DNA of 64,000 nucleotides from Lewinellaceae bacterium (GTDB taxonomy: Bacteria; Bacteroidota; Bacteroidia; Chitinophagales; Saprospiraceae). Of this stretch, positions 43,766 through 51,340 are shown piece by piece (the first letter of the stretch is position 1; each line of letters begins with the position of its first letter). Both the position numbers and the translations under genes were made by a program. The stretch lies in NCBI GenBank assembly GCA_020636375.1, contig JACJXZ010000002.1:62001-126000 (forward strand), in the 5' to 3' direction. Under the pieces are notes generated by a model, which did not search any database, was not told the origin of the DNA, and saw only the letters and a list, made by a program, of their open reading frames with translations.

Positions 43766-45160
43766 TTGAAAACACCGATTGCCTTTCAACTGCTCCGGAT
43801 TTTATCCCCCGCAGAACTCAACCAGCTGGAACTGTTCCTGTCCAGCCCGGCTTTCAACCGCCGGCCGGAGATGGCGCGCCTGCTGGCCTGGTGGCGGGAG
43901 AACCGGCATGAAACCCTGGACAAGGAGAAGGTTTTCCGGCAGGTAGAACCGGGCAAGACCTATCTGAGCCGCGACTGGTACCTGCTGCTGAGCCGGTTTG
44001 CCAAACTGGTAGAAGGCTTTATCGTGTGGCAGGAACTACAGGAGGATGGCCTGGATAAGTACCCATTCCTGTTGCGCAGCCTGCGCCGCCGCCGCAAAGC
44101 GCGCCTCTTCCGGCGCAGCATGGCGCAGGCCCGCGCCCTGCTGGACAACCACGGGCAACACACCGCCCACCTTCTCTACCAGGCTTACGACCTGGAGCAG
44201 GAGTACTACGACTACATCGCCAGCCACAACCGGCAGGCACCCACCAACCTGCAGGCGATGAACGACCGCCTCGATGAGTTCTTCATCGCCGAAAAGCTCA
44301 AACAGGCCTGCCTGGCGCACAGCCGCCGCATCGCCAGCCAGGAGGCTTATGACATCCATTTCCTGGAAGCTGTTGAGCAGCAACTGCAATCGCGCCCCGC
44401 CCTGCTCGCCGTACCTGCAATACAGGTCTACCATGCCTGCTACCGGGCGGTCGTGCGCGGAGGCGACAAACGGGCCTTCCAAAACCTGCGCCAGGCCATG
44501 GCGGCCCACCGGCAGGGATTCCCGAAGCAGGAAATCCGCGACCTCTACCTGCTGGCGATCAACTACTGCATCCGGGCCCTCAACCGGGGGGCAGAGGGGT
44601 TTGCGCTGGAAGCGTTCACCCTCTACGAGCAGAGCCTGGAACAGGGGTACCTGATGGAGGACGGGCACATCCCGGAAAGCACCTTCGGCAATATCGTGTC
44701 GCTGGGGCTCAAGTTGCAGCGGTTTGATTGGGTAGAACAATTCATCCGGGAGCGGGCCCGCTTCCTGCGGCCGGAGTTTCAGGAATCCCTCCCCTCTTAC
44801 GCGGCCGCCAAGCTGGCCTACGAGCAGGGGCGGCTGACCGCAGCCCTCCAATTGCTGGCTACCGTGGACGCCCGGCAGCCCTTCCTATACTTCGGCGCCA
44901 AGACCCTGCAGCTGAAGGCCTTCTACGAACTCGGCGAATGGGATGCGCTGGACAGCCTCCTGGAGAGCCTGCGCGTCTACCTGCAGCGCCATCCCGACCT
45001 GGGCTACCACCGGGAGCATTACCTCCTGCTGGCCCAGTTCGCCCGCCGCCTGCTGCAGCTGGCGCCCACCGACCGGGAGGGCAAAACTGCTTTGAGAAAA
45101 GAAGTAGAGGCGGCCATTACCTTCCGGGAGCGGGAGTGGTTCCTGCGACAGTTGGAGTGA
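43766..45160 (+). CDS. Helical-repeat cytosolic protein of unknown function, TTG start
   Basis: The 464-residue frame begins at TTG (43766) directly after an in-frame TAA, and the residues from there (MKTPIAFQLLRILSPAELNQ) look genuine, so TTG is the probable start. The protein is almost entirely helical with leucine- and alanine-rich TPR-like hairpins (LLYQAYDLEQEYYDYIASH, LKLQRFDWVEQFIRERARF). I recognise it only as a type common in Saprospiria-like genomes. No signal peptide is present. It is transcribed away from the FG-GAP gene, so the intergenic region 43652-43765 is a divergent promoter area. Confidence 0.7.
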   Translation: MKTPIAFQLLRILSPAELNQLELFLSSPAFNRRPEMARLLAWWRENRHETLDKEKVFRQVEPGKTYLSRDWYLLLSRFAKLVEGFIVWQELQEDGLDKYPFLLRSLRRRRKARLFRRSMAQARALLDNHGQHTAHLLYQAYDLEQEYYDYIASHNRQAPTNLQAMNDRLDEFFIAEKLKQACLAHSRRIASQEAYDIHFLEAVEQQLQSRPALLAVPAIQVYHACYRAVVRGGDKRAFQNLRQAMAAHRQGFPKQEIRDLYLLAINYCIRALNRGAEGFALEAFTLYEQSLEQGYLMEDGHIPESTFGNIVSLGLKLQRFDWVEQFIRERARFLRPEFQESLPSYAAAKLAYEQGRLTAALQLLATVDARQPFLYFGAKTLQLKAFYELGEWDALDSLLESLRVYLQRHPDLGYHREHYLLLAQFARRLLQLAPTDREGKTALRKEVEAAITFREREWFLRQLE

Positions 45161-45266
45161 AATGTGCCGGATGGGTTGAACGCCATAAAAAGAAAGGGTA
45201 TCTTTGGCTCCTGGACGCAGCGCGAACCGCGAATACCAAAATGCATCCGCCAAAATCCTACCTCCT

Positions 45267-45722
45267 ATGCCAGACAAAGCATCCCGCGCCCGGAAGATCA
45301 TCCAGTCCAACGCCCTGTTCGCCGCAGCCGGAGGCGCCATCCCCGTTCCGGTGCTCGACGTGGGCGCCGTCACCCTGGTGCAGCTCGACATGCTGAAGGC
45401 CCTGTGCCAACTGCACGAAGTGAACTATTCAGAGCTGGAGGGCAAAGCCATCATCACCGCCCTGAGCGGCAGCATGATGGCGCGCTTGTCGGCCAGCGCC
45501 TTCAAGATCATACCCGGCATCGGCACGCTGCTGGGGGGCATTTCCATGGCGGCTTTCTCGGCAGCCAATACCTACAGCCTGGGCAAGGTGTTCGACTTCC
45601 TGCTCTCCAAATACGGGGGCCTGGATAATGTGGACATGGAGGAGATCAAAAAACTCTTCCAGGAGGAGTTCGAGAAGGGGAAAGCGTTTTTTGAAAAGCA
45701 CAGACGGGATGGACAGGATTAG
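45267..45722 (+). CDS. DUF697/YcjF-like small membrane-associated protein
   Basis: The start at 45267 (MPDKASRARKIIQSNALFAA) gives 151 residues. AAAGGAIPVPVLDVGAVTLVQLDMLKALCQLHEV is the DUF697 signature, and ALSGSMMARLSASAFKIIPGIGTLLGGISMAAFSAA supplies two glycine-rich hydrophobic helices. A charged helix closes the protein (MEEIKKLFQEEFEKGKAFFEKH). The family accompanies GTPases in other bacteria; here no GTPase is adjacent. The 3' end (GQD) runs into the repeat array. Confidence 0.82.
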   Translation: MPDKASRARKIIQSNALFAAAGGAIPVPVLDVGAVTLVQLDMLKALCQLHEVNYSELEGKAIITALSGSMMARLSASAFKIIPGIGTLLGGISMAAFSAANTYSLGKVFDFLLSKYGGLDNVDMEEIKKLFQEEFEKGKAFFEKHRRDGQD

Positions 45723-47110
45723 GCGGGTTCGGACAGGATCTACAGGTTGAACAGGTCTTGGCTGCCCTTAACCCCCCAGGCCCCATGCGAACAGCAGACA
45801 GGATGTACAGGATTTGGCGGCCCTTACCCCCCCAGGCCCCATGCGAACAGCGAACAGCAGACAGGATGTACAGGATGTACAGGATGAACAGGTTTTGGGG
45901 GCTTGATGGGGAGGCAGACAGGATGTACAGGATGAACAGGTTTTGGGGGCTTGATGGGGAGGCAGACAGGATGTACAGGATTTGGCGGCCCTTACCCCCC
46001 CAGGCCCCATGCGAACAGCGAACAGCAAACAGCGAACTGCAGACAGGATGTACAGGATGTACAGGTTTTGGCTGCCCTTAACCCCCAGACACCATGCGAA
46101 CAGCAGACAGGATGTACAGGATGTACAGGTCTTGGCTGCCCTTAACTGTACCATGCGAACAGCGAACAGCAGACAGGATGTACAGGATGTACAGGATGTA
46201 CAGGATGAACAGGTTTTGGGGCTTGATGGGGAGGCAGACAGGATGTACAGGATTTGGCAGCCCTTACCCCCAGTACCCATGCGAACCGCGAACAGTAGAC
46301 AGGATGTACAGGATGTACAGGATGTACAGGATGAACAGGTTTTGGGGCTTGATGGGGAGGCAGACAGGATGTACAGGATTTGGCTGCCCTTAACCCCATA
46401 CCCATGCGAACAGCAGACAGGATGAACAGGATGCACAGGATTTGGCTGCCCTTAACCCCCATACCCATGCGAACAGCGAACAGCGAACAGCGAACAGCAG
46501 ACAGGATGTACAGGATTTGCTACTTACCCCATACATGCGAACAGCAAACAGGATGTACAGGATTTGCTACTTACCCCCAATACCATGCGAACAGCGAACC
46601 GCAGACAGGATGAACAGGTTTTGGCTGCCCTTAACCCCCATACCATGCGAACAGCAGACAGGATGTACAGGATGTACAGGATTTGGCTACTTACCCCTAT
46701 ACCCATGCGAACAGCGAACAGCAGACAGGATGTACAGGATGAACAGGATTTGGCTGCCCTTACCTATACCATGCGAACAGCGAACCGCAGACAGGATGTA
46801 CAGGATTTGGCAGCCCTTACCCCCAGTACCATGCGAACCGCGAACAGTAGACAGGATGTACAGGATGTACAGGTTTTGCTACTTAACCCCCCAGACCCCA
46901 TGCGAACAGCGAACCGCAGACAGGATGTACAGGATTTGGCGGCCCTTACCTCCCCAGGCCCCATGCGAACCGCGAACAGTAGACAGGATGTACAGGATGT
47001 ACAGGTTTTGGCTGCCCTTACCCCCCCAGGCCCCATGCGAACAGCGAACCGCGAACAGCGAACCGCAGACAGGATGTACAGGATGAACAGGTTTTGGGGG
47101 GGTAGGTTTT
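45723..47110. repeat. 1.4-kb array of about 17 degenerate higher-order repeat units
   Basis: Each unit has CCATGCGAACAGC (or CCATGCGAACCGC), one to four GCGAACAGC words, CAGACAGGATGTACAGGAT or similar, one to four ACAGGATG(T/A)ACAGG words, then TTTGGCTGCCCTTA and CCCC. I count 17 CATGCGAAC-type junctions: near 45783, 45841, 46010, 46094, 46153, 46278, 46403, 46467, 46534, 46585, 46646, 46705, 46769, 46830, 46899, 46962 and 47034. Unit lengths vary from about 50 to 170 bp. Long stop-free frames occur on both strands but are by-products of the repeat. It lies between convergent genes. Smaller clusters are at 24979-25008, 39320-39362 and 54607-54660. Confidence 0.9.
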
Positions 47111-47251
47111 GGGTTTTGGGATGGGAGCAATTTGGCCTACAGAGCCTAAAGCCTGCATCCCCACGGCCTACCGCCTAAAACCTACCGCCTAAAACCTAAA
47201 GCCCTAACACCGAATGGGGCACAATTTAGCATCGCACCCGAACCACTCCAT
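47111..47251. repeat. cctaaaaccta word cluster at the right end of the array
   Basis: Words such as GCCTAAAGCC and CCGCCTAAAACCTA recur four to five times between 47140 and 47200. CCTAAAACCCAAGGCCTAAAG near 53216 has the same vocabulary. No gene is seen. Confidence 0.55.
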
Positions 47252-48031
47252 TCACTCCCGCAGTTGCTCCACAAAATGCTCATACAGCGGCAGGGCCGTC
47301 ACGCCGCCATTCCCCCAGCGCGGCGGATACCCTTCCCGGATGCGGTAATAATCGGAGACAATATCGGCCTGTTGTTCCGGGTTGAAATCCTTAAACCGGC
47401 GGCCGGCACGCTGGGCGGCGGCCAGGCCTTCGGCGCCGCCGTAGTTGTACCCTTCCGGGCTCCACTGGGCCACCAGCGCCCTTGGGATATAGACAATGCC
47501 CGTTTTCTGATACTGCCAGACATGCACCAGCTCGTGGATCAGCAGGCTGTTGTCCATCCGGCCCCAGGAATTGATGCAGTAAAAACTGACGTAGCACAGG
47601 TTGAACTGGCGCGGCCCGGCAACGGAATATTCGTCGATGCGGACGCGCTGGTAGTTGATTGACTTGCCGAAGATCGGCCGGGCCAGTTTTTTCTCCCAGG
47701 CGCTCAGCGGGCGGCTGTTAAATTTGGCGAAGTCGATCAGGGTTTCGTACAGCTCGCCGATGGCCAGGCAATCCAGCAGGAGCAACGCAAATTCCAGCCA
47801 CCAGTAAGCAATCCGGCCGCCCAGGATGCGGCTGACCAGGCCTTCTTCGTAGGCCAGCTTCAGGTTTTTTGTGCCCCGGAACAGATGTTTGCCCACCCGC
47901 CGGCCGCGCGCCGGCAGGTACCGCAGGGCATCCACCAGGCGGAGCACAACGGCTGCCAGCTTCAACAACAGCAGCTGAAGCAGGTACTGCCCGCTGATAT
48001 CAACATGTAAGGCCTTGCCGGAGAACTTCAT
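47252..48031 (-). CDS. Membrane-associated putative zinc metallopeptidase (HELVH motif)
   Basis: The start at 48031 (MKFSGKALHVDISGQYLLQL) is preferred; 13 more in-frame residues reach 48070 but are encoded by the neighbouring palindrome. A hydrophobic N-terminal segment (LLQLLLLKLAAVVLRLVDAL) and a second one (WWLEFALLLLDCLA) flank a basic region. IHELVHVWQYQKTG near residue 165 is an HExxH zinc motif and NPEQQADIVSDYY may supply a third ligand. The peptidase family is unclear; SprT- or DUF4157-like are possible. The function is unknown. Confidence 0.65.
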   Translation of the reverse strand: MKFSGKALHVDISGQYLLQLLLLKLAAVVLRLVDALRYLPARGRRVGKHLFRGTKNLKLAYEEGLVSRILGGRIAYWWLEFALLLLDCLAIGELYETLIDFAKFNSRPLSAWEKKLARPIFGKSINYQRVRIDEYSVAGPRQFNLCYVSFYCINSWGRMDNSLLIHELVHVWQYQKTGIVYIPRALVAQWSPEGYNYGGAEGLAAAQRAGRRFKDFNPEQQADIVSDYYRIREGYPPRWGNGGVTALPLYEHFVEQLRE

Positions 48032-48065
48032 GGCCAATGGTTTATTTCTGCCAGATGTACTCAAC

Positions 48066-48151
48066 TGCAATAGGTTTTGTGCATTTGTGCGTGGACTTCC
48101 CCTTTAGGGGATTTGAGGGGCGGGGAGGGCTAATGCACAAAACCTATTGCA
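48066..48151. repeat. 86-bp inverted-repeat element (MITE-like)
   Basis: The ends TGCAATAGGTTTTGTGCATT (48066-48085) and AATGCACAAAACCTATTGCA (48132-48151) are perfect 20-bp inverted repeats. The centre contains CCCCTTTAGGGG. No clear target duplication is seen. It lies upstream of the metallopeptidase gene, where it could influence its promoter. Confidence 0.85.
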
Positions 48152-48399
48152 ACGAAGTATAAAGTTTCTTTGATCGGGATTATGAACCCCTATGAACCTC
48201 CTGGGCCGGAATAGAACATTTAGCAATGGAAAGATACATAATAAAAAATTTCTCCATACATTTTAGGCAATCTTCTCCAGAATAGTTACTTTTGGGAACC
48301 TTCTGCTACTTATCCTTTCCCCCCGCGCCCTTTTCACACCCTGCCTTTTTGTAACCGCGCTTACGAAAGCGTCAATTCCTTCATTCAAAAAACAGGACT
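48152..48399. other. Intergenic region before the glycine-rich T9SS gene
   Basis: The 248 bp hold no gene. No convincing -7 element is seen. The leader near 48330 to 48399 is pyrimidine-rich. Confidence 0.4.
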
Positions 48400-50760
48400 A
48401 TGAGAAATGAATTTTACCTGTCCCGGGGACAGGGAGCGGCAATCCGCATGGCCCGCCTCTTCCTCTTTTTTTCCGCACTCTGTCTTTTTCTCCGCTCCGG
48501 TTATGGGCAGGCAGGCCTGGCCTGCGACGGCAACACCGTACAGGTCAACTACAGCGGCACCTACCAGGATTTCGCCATACCCCAGAGCCTGGAGGGCGCG
48601 CAGCTCGAGCTGACGGCCAAAGGCGGGGACGGGGGCTTTGCCCGCATCAGGAACACCATACCCATACTCGGGGACGTGCAGTTGTGCTCCTCCGAAGGCG
48701 GGCAGGGCGCTACCGCCACCGCCGCTTTTGCCGTTGGGCAGGGCGCGGATGAAATCCCGCCGGGTTCTGTCCTCCGGTTCATCGTAGGCGGCAAGGGCCA
48801 GGATGGCGACGCCCGGATCATGACCGGCAACTTCTTCCAGTACGGCGGCGGCGGCGGCGGGACGGCCATCCTCCTCCAACGGCCGGGCAGCCCGGATTGG
48901 GAAATCCTGATGGTCGCTGGCGGCGGCGGCGGTGCCTATCAGGGTATGGCTTTCACTTTTTGTGTCGATAATGAAAACGGCCAGGGCGGCCGGGCGGGTA
49001 CCGGCGGCGGCAACGGCAATGGAGACATCGCCCCAGGCGGCGGCGGCGCCAATGGCCAGGGCGGCGATGCCGGCGGCCTGTTCGGCGTCGAGATCGGCGG
49101 CGGCGGCGGCGGTGCCCAAACGGACGGCAATGGCGTCACCTGCCTCACGATCCAAATCCCGCCCACCGTTACCGAAGTCGGCGAAGGGTTGGCCGGCCTG
49201 CCCGGCGGCGGCGACGGTGGGCAGGACGAAGGCTGCACCGGTTTCGATTTCCGGCCCGGCGGCTACGGCTTTGGCGGCGGCGGCGCCGGCTTCGGGTCCG
49301 GCGGCGGCGGCGGCGGCTACTCCGGCGGCGGCGGCGGCGGCACAACCGGCCGCGGCGGCGGCGGCGGCAGCTACATCCACCCCATGGCCATCAACCCGTC
49401 GGTTTCCGAAGGGGGCTCTTCGCTGGCCACGGAAGACGGGCTGGCCAGCTTCCGGTGCATCCAGCTCAACGCTCCGCCGGAAGCCCTCTGTGTCAGCACG
49501 CCGGCCACCCTCCTGCTCGATGATGCCGGGACGGCGGCCCTCGAACCCGGCCAGCTGGACGGCGGCAGCTTCGACCCCGACGGCGACGAACTGGCCTTCA
49601 GCCTGAGCCAGGAGCGCTTTGACTGCAGCCACATAGGAGACCATGTGGTGACCCTGACCATCGAAGACAGCGAGGGTGCCGTCAGTTCCTGTACGGCCAC
49701 GGTGGCAGTACGGGACGAAACCGCTCCCCATATCAGCTGCCCGGAAAATACTGTTGTGCCGTGCAACGAAAGCGGCACCCCGGCGCTGGACGGCATGGCC
49801 ACGGCCACCGACAACTGCGATCCGGCCCCGCTTATCGACTTCTCCGACGTGCTGCTCGACGGCAGCTGCGATTATGAGTGTATCATTGAAAGGACGTTCA
49901 CCGCTACCGATGCCCGGGGCAACCGCTCGGCCTGCATCCAGGTGATCACCAAATCTGCCGCCGGTTTGTTCGAAGATGCCTTGTCGACGGACCTGGATGG
50001 AGACGGGTTGAACGACCCCATCGTGCTGGGCTACTCCCGCAACACCCTGACTATCCTGGATGGAGGCGCCGATTGCATTTTTAGCTGGCTGCCCGGCTCG
50101 GGCGGCAGCCCGGCGTCCCTGCCCCGTGCCCAGCGCGTAGTGGACGGCAGCAACTGCCGCAGCGGCATCCAGCTTTCTGCGGATGGCAAAATAAACAACC
50201 CCCTGCTGGCCGAAGCGCTGCTCCTGACGGTCAAAATCCGCCTGGACCCGCAACTGGGCAATACCCGGCTTTCCAACCTGGATTGCGCCTTCCACCCGGC
50301 CCTCAGCCAGTTCCTGGGCAACAACCCGTCCGTCAACAACCTGCTGCGCCTGGCCAACCTGGCCCTGGGCAACATCCTGGGCCCGGTGCCGTTCGGGCTC
50401 CTGACGGATGCCTTGCATTGCATCAATGAAGGGCATGCGCTCTGCGGAGACGAGCAGGCGCCCCGTATCGCCTTCGCAGGCGGAAGCCCCGCCGGCCCGG
50501 CCACCGGAGGATTGGCGATCTATCCCAACCCCGCAAGCAACTCGGCCCATTTCAACCTGGCTGCTTTCAGCGGGCAACCGGCCGTGATCCGCATCTACAG
50601 CCTGCAGGGGCAGCTCGTGGAAGAGCGCCGGATGGCGGAAATACCGGACGGCCCCCTGGAATGGCGATTGGAAAATTACAGCAACGGCCTGTACCTCGCA
50701 GTCCTTTTTGTCGAAGGGCAACAGGTTCAAACCGGGAGGTTTGTGGTGGAACGTAGGTGA
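48400..50760 (+). CDS. Glycine-rich T9SS type A protein
   Basis: The 786-residue protein has a signal peptide (MARLFLFFSALCLFLRSGYGQ, from either the ATG at 48400 or that at 48448). Residues about 150-340 are extremely glycine-rich (GGGGGGGAYQG, GFGSGGGGGGYSGGGGGGTT), the glycine-rich protein family fold. A cysteine-containing HYR-type domain follows (VPCNESGTPALDGMATATDNC, RTFTATDARGNRS). The last 80 residues are a type A sorting domain (IYPNPASNSAHFNLAA to GRFVVERR). It is a surface or secreted structural protein of unknown role. Confidence 0.87.
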   Translation: MRNEFYLSRGQGAAIRMARLFLFFSALCLFLRSGYGQAGLACDGNTVQVNYSGTYQDFAIPQSLEGAQLELTAKGGDGGFARIRNTIPILGDVQLCSSEGGQGATATAAFAVGQGADEIPPGSVLRFIVGGKGQDGDARIMTGNFFQYGGGGGGTAILLQRPGSPDWEILMVAGGGGGAYQGMAFTFCVDNENGQGGRAGTGGGNGNGDIAPGGGGANGQGGDAGGLFGVEIGGGGGGAQTDGNGVTCLTIQIPPTVTEVGEGLAGLPGGGDGGQDEGCTGFDFRPGGYGFGGGGAGFGSGGGGGGYSGGGGGGTTGRGGGGGSYIHPMAINPSVSEGGSSLATEDGLASFRCIQLNAPPEALCVSTPATLLLDDAGTAALEPGQLDGGSFDPDGDELAFSLSQERFDCSHIGDHVVTLTIEDSEGAVSSCTATVAVRDETAPHISCPENTVVPCNESGTPALDGMATATDNCDPAPLIDFSDVLLDGSCDYECIIERTFTATDARGNRSACIQVITKSAAGLFEDALSTDLDGDGLNDPIVLGYSRNTLTILDGGADCIFSWLPGSGGSPASLPRAQRVVDGSNCRSGIQLSADGKINNPLLAEALLLTVKIRLDPQLGNTRLSNLDCAFHPALSQFLGNNPSVNNLLRLANLALGNILGPVPFGLLTDALHCINEGHALCGDEQAPRIAFAGGSPAGPATGGLAIYPNPASNSAHFNLAAFSGQPAVIRIYSLQGQLVEERRMAEIPDGPLEWRLENYSNGLYLAVLFVEGQQVQTGRFVVERR

Positions 50761-50764
50761 GGAG

Positions 50765-50784
50765 CGCGGGCCTCCGGGCCCGCG
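50765..50784 (+). terminator. Hairpin after the glycine-rich gene
   Basis: CGCGGGCC and GGCCCGCG pair around TCCG, four bases after the stop codon. No T tract follows. Confidence 0.45.
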
Positions 50785-50820
50785 AACAGAACGGCAGCCT
50801 TTAATGCTGCTTTAGAAAAT

Positions 50821-50900
50821 TAACCGCAGGGAGCGCGGAGAGCCGCAGCGTATCAGCCGTCTCTGTGGCCCTCTGCGCCTGCCTGCGGTTTGATTTTTGG
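50821..50900. repeat. aaccgcag palindromic element, copy 3
   Basis: AACCGCAGGGAGCGC, CGTATCAGCCGTCTCTG and TGCCTGCGGTTTGATTTTT match copy 1 at 11642-11722 in order and spacing. Confidence 0.65.
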
Positions 50901-50975
50901 GCGCAGATCAGCACCTTTTGCTTGCCGTGCTGCCGGAAGCACTCACAGGCGCGATTGAGTTTCAAATATTAATAA

Positions 50976-51019
50976 GGGGATGTGATGTCGGCTGGCGACT
51001 ATCACGGCAAACCACCTGT
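50976..51019. repeat. 44-bp direct repeat, left copy
   Basis: GGGGATGTGATGTCGGCTGG and following to CAAACCACCTGT. It is repeated with three differences at 51237-51280, so the 217 bp between them, which includes the MITE, are bracketed by direct repeats. Confidence 0.8.
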
Positions 51020-51236
51020 CACACTGCTGGACATTTGCCGGGGCGTGTAAAAGTGTAAGTGTGTAAAGGTGGGCTACCCGTCTTAGGTTGGACAGCAGAA
51101 AGGGGAAAGCCGAGCGGAGTCGAGGCCAAGCGTGTGCAGGAGGCATGGAGTGTCCAACCTTAGACGGGTAGCCTAAAGGTGTAAAAGAACGCGGGTTCCC
51201 AGCCATTTACACGTTTATACTTTTACACATTTAGCC
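51020..51236. repeat. 217-bp dispersed repeat carrying a MITE
   Basis: The left part (51020-51071) matches 38771-38824. GTGTAAAAGTGTAAG at left and TATACTTTTACAC at right form an inverted pair, so this is itself a palindromic repeat. It is interrupted by the 102-bp element at 51072-51173. Confidence 0.7.
51072..51173. mobile_element. 102-bp MITE, copy 1, with 8-bp target duplication
   Basis: The ends GGCTACCCGTCTTAGGTTGG and CCAACCTTAGACGGGTAGCC are 19/20 matched inverted repeats that extend to 23 bp. The element is flanked by TAAAGGTG on both sides (51064-51071 and 51174-51181). It has no coding capacity. Copy 2 (57839-57940) has the same length and differs at five positions by hand count. 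GGC ends with 8-bp duplications suggest mobilisation by an IS1595- or ISL3-type transposase, which is inference. Confidence 0.92.
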
Positions 51237-51280
51237 GGGGATGTGATGTCGCCTGTTGACTATCACGGCAAACCACCTGT
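51237..51280. repeat. 44-bp direct repeat, right copy
   Basis: GGGGATGTGATGTCGCCTG and following to CAAACCACCTGT; 41 of 44 positions match the left copy at 50976-51019. Confidence 0.8.
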
Positions 51281-51340
51281 TTGATTTTTAAAAACCAATG
51301 ACGCCTGCAAGGGCGATGCTAAACTAAGTAATATGTCCTG

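Noticed and set aside
45768..46436. Long frame on the minus strand of the repeat array, rich in CTSCTSC and LLFAVRM, and plus-strand frames rich in MYRMYRMNR
   Set aside because: The apparent proteins are direct translations of the acaggatgt words. They have no start or codon signal of their own and appear in several frames at once.
45723..47110. CRISPR array
   Set aside because: There is no constant repeat separated by unique spacers of even length. All parts of each unit are themselves repeated, spacing is irregular, and no cas gene is in the window.
48385..50730. 781-codon minus-strand frame opposite the glycine-rich T9SS gene
   Set aside because: The Ala-rich translation is the reverse of GGC-rich codons. 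The plus strand has the signal peptide and sorting domain.
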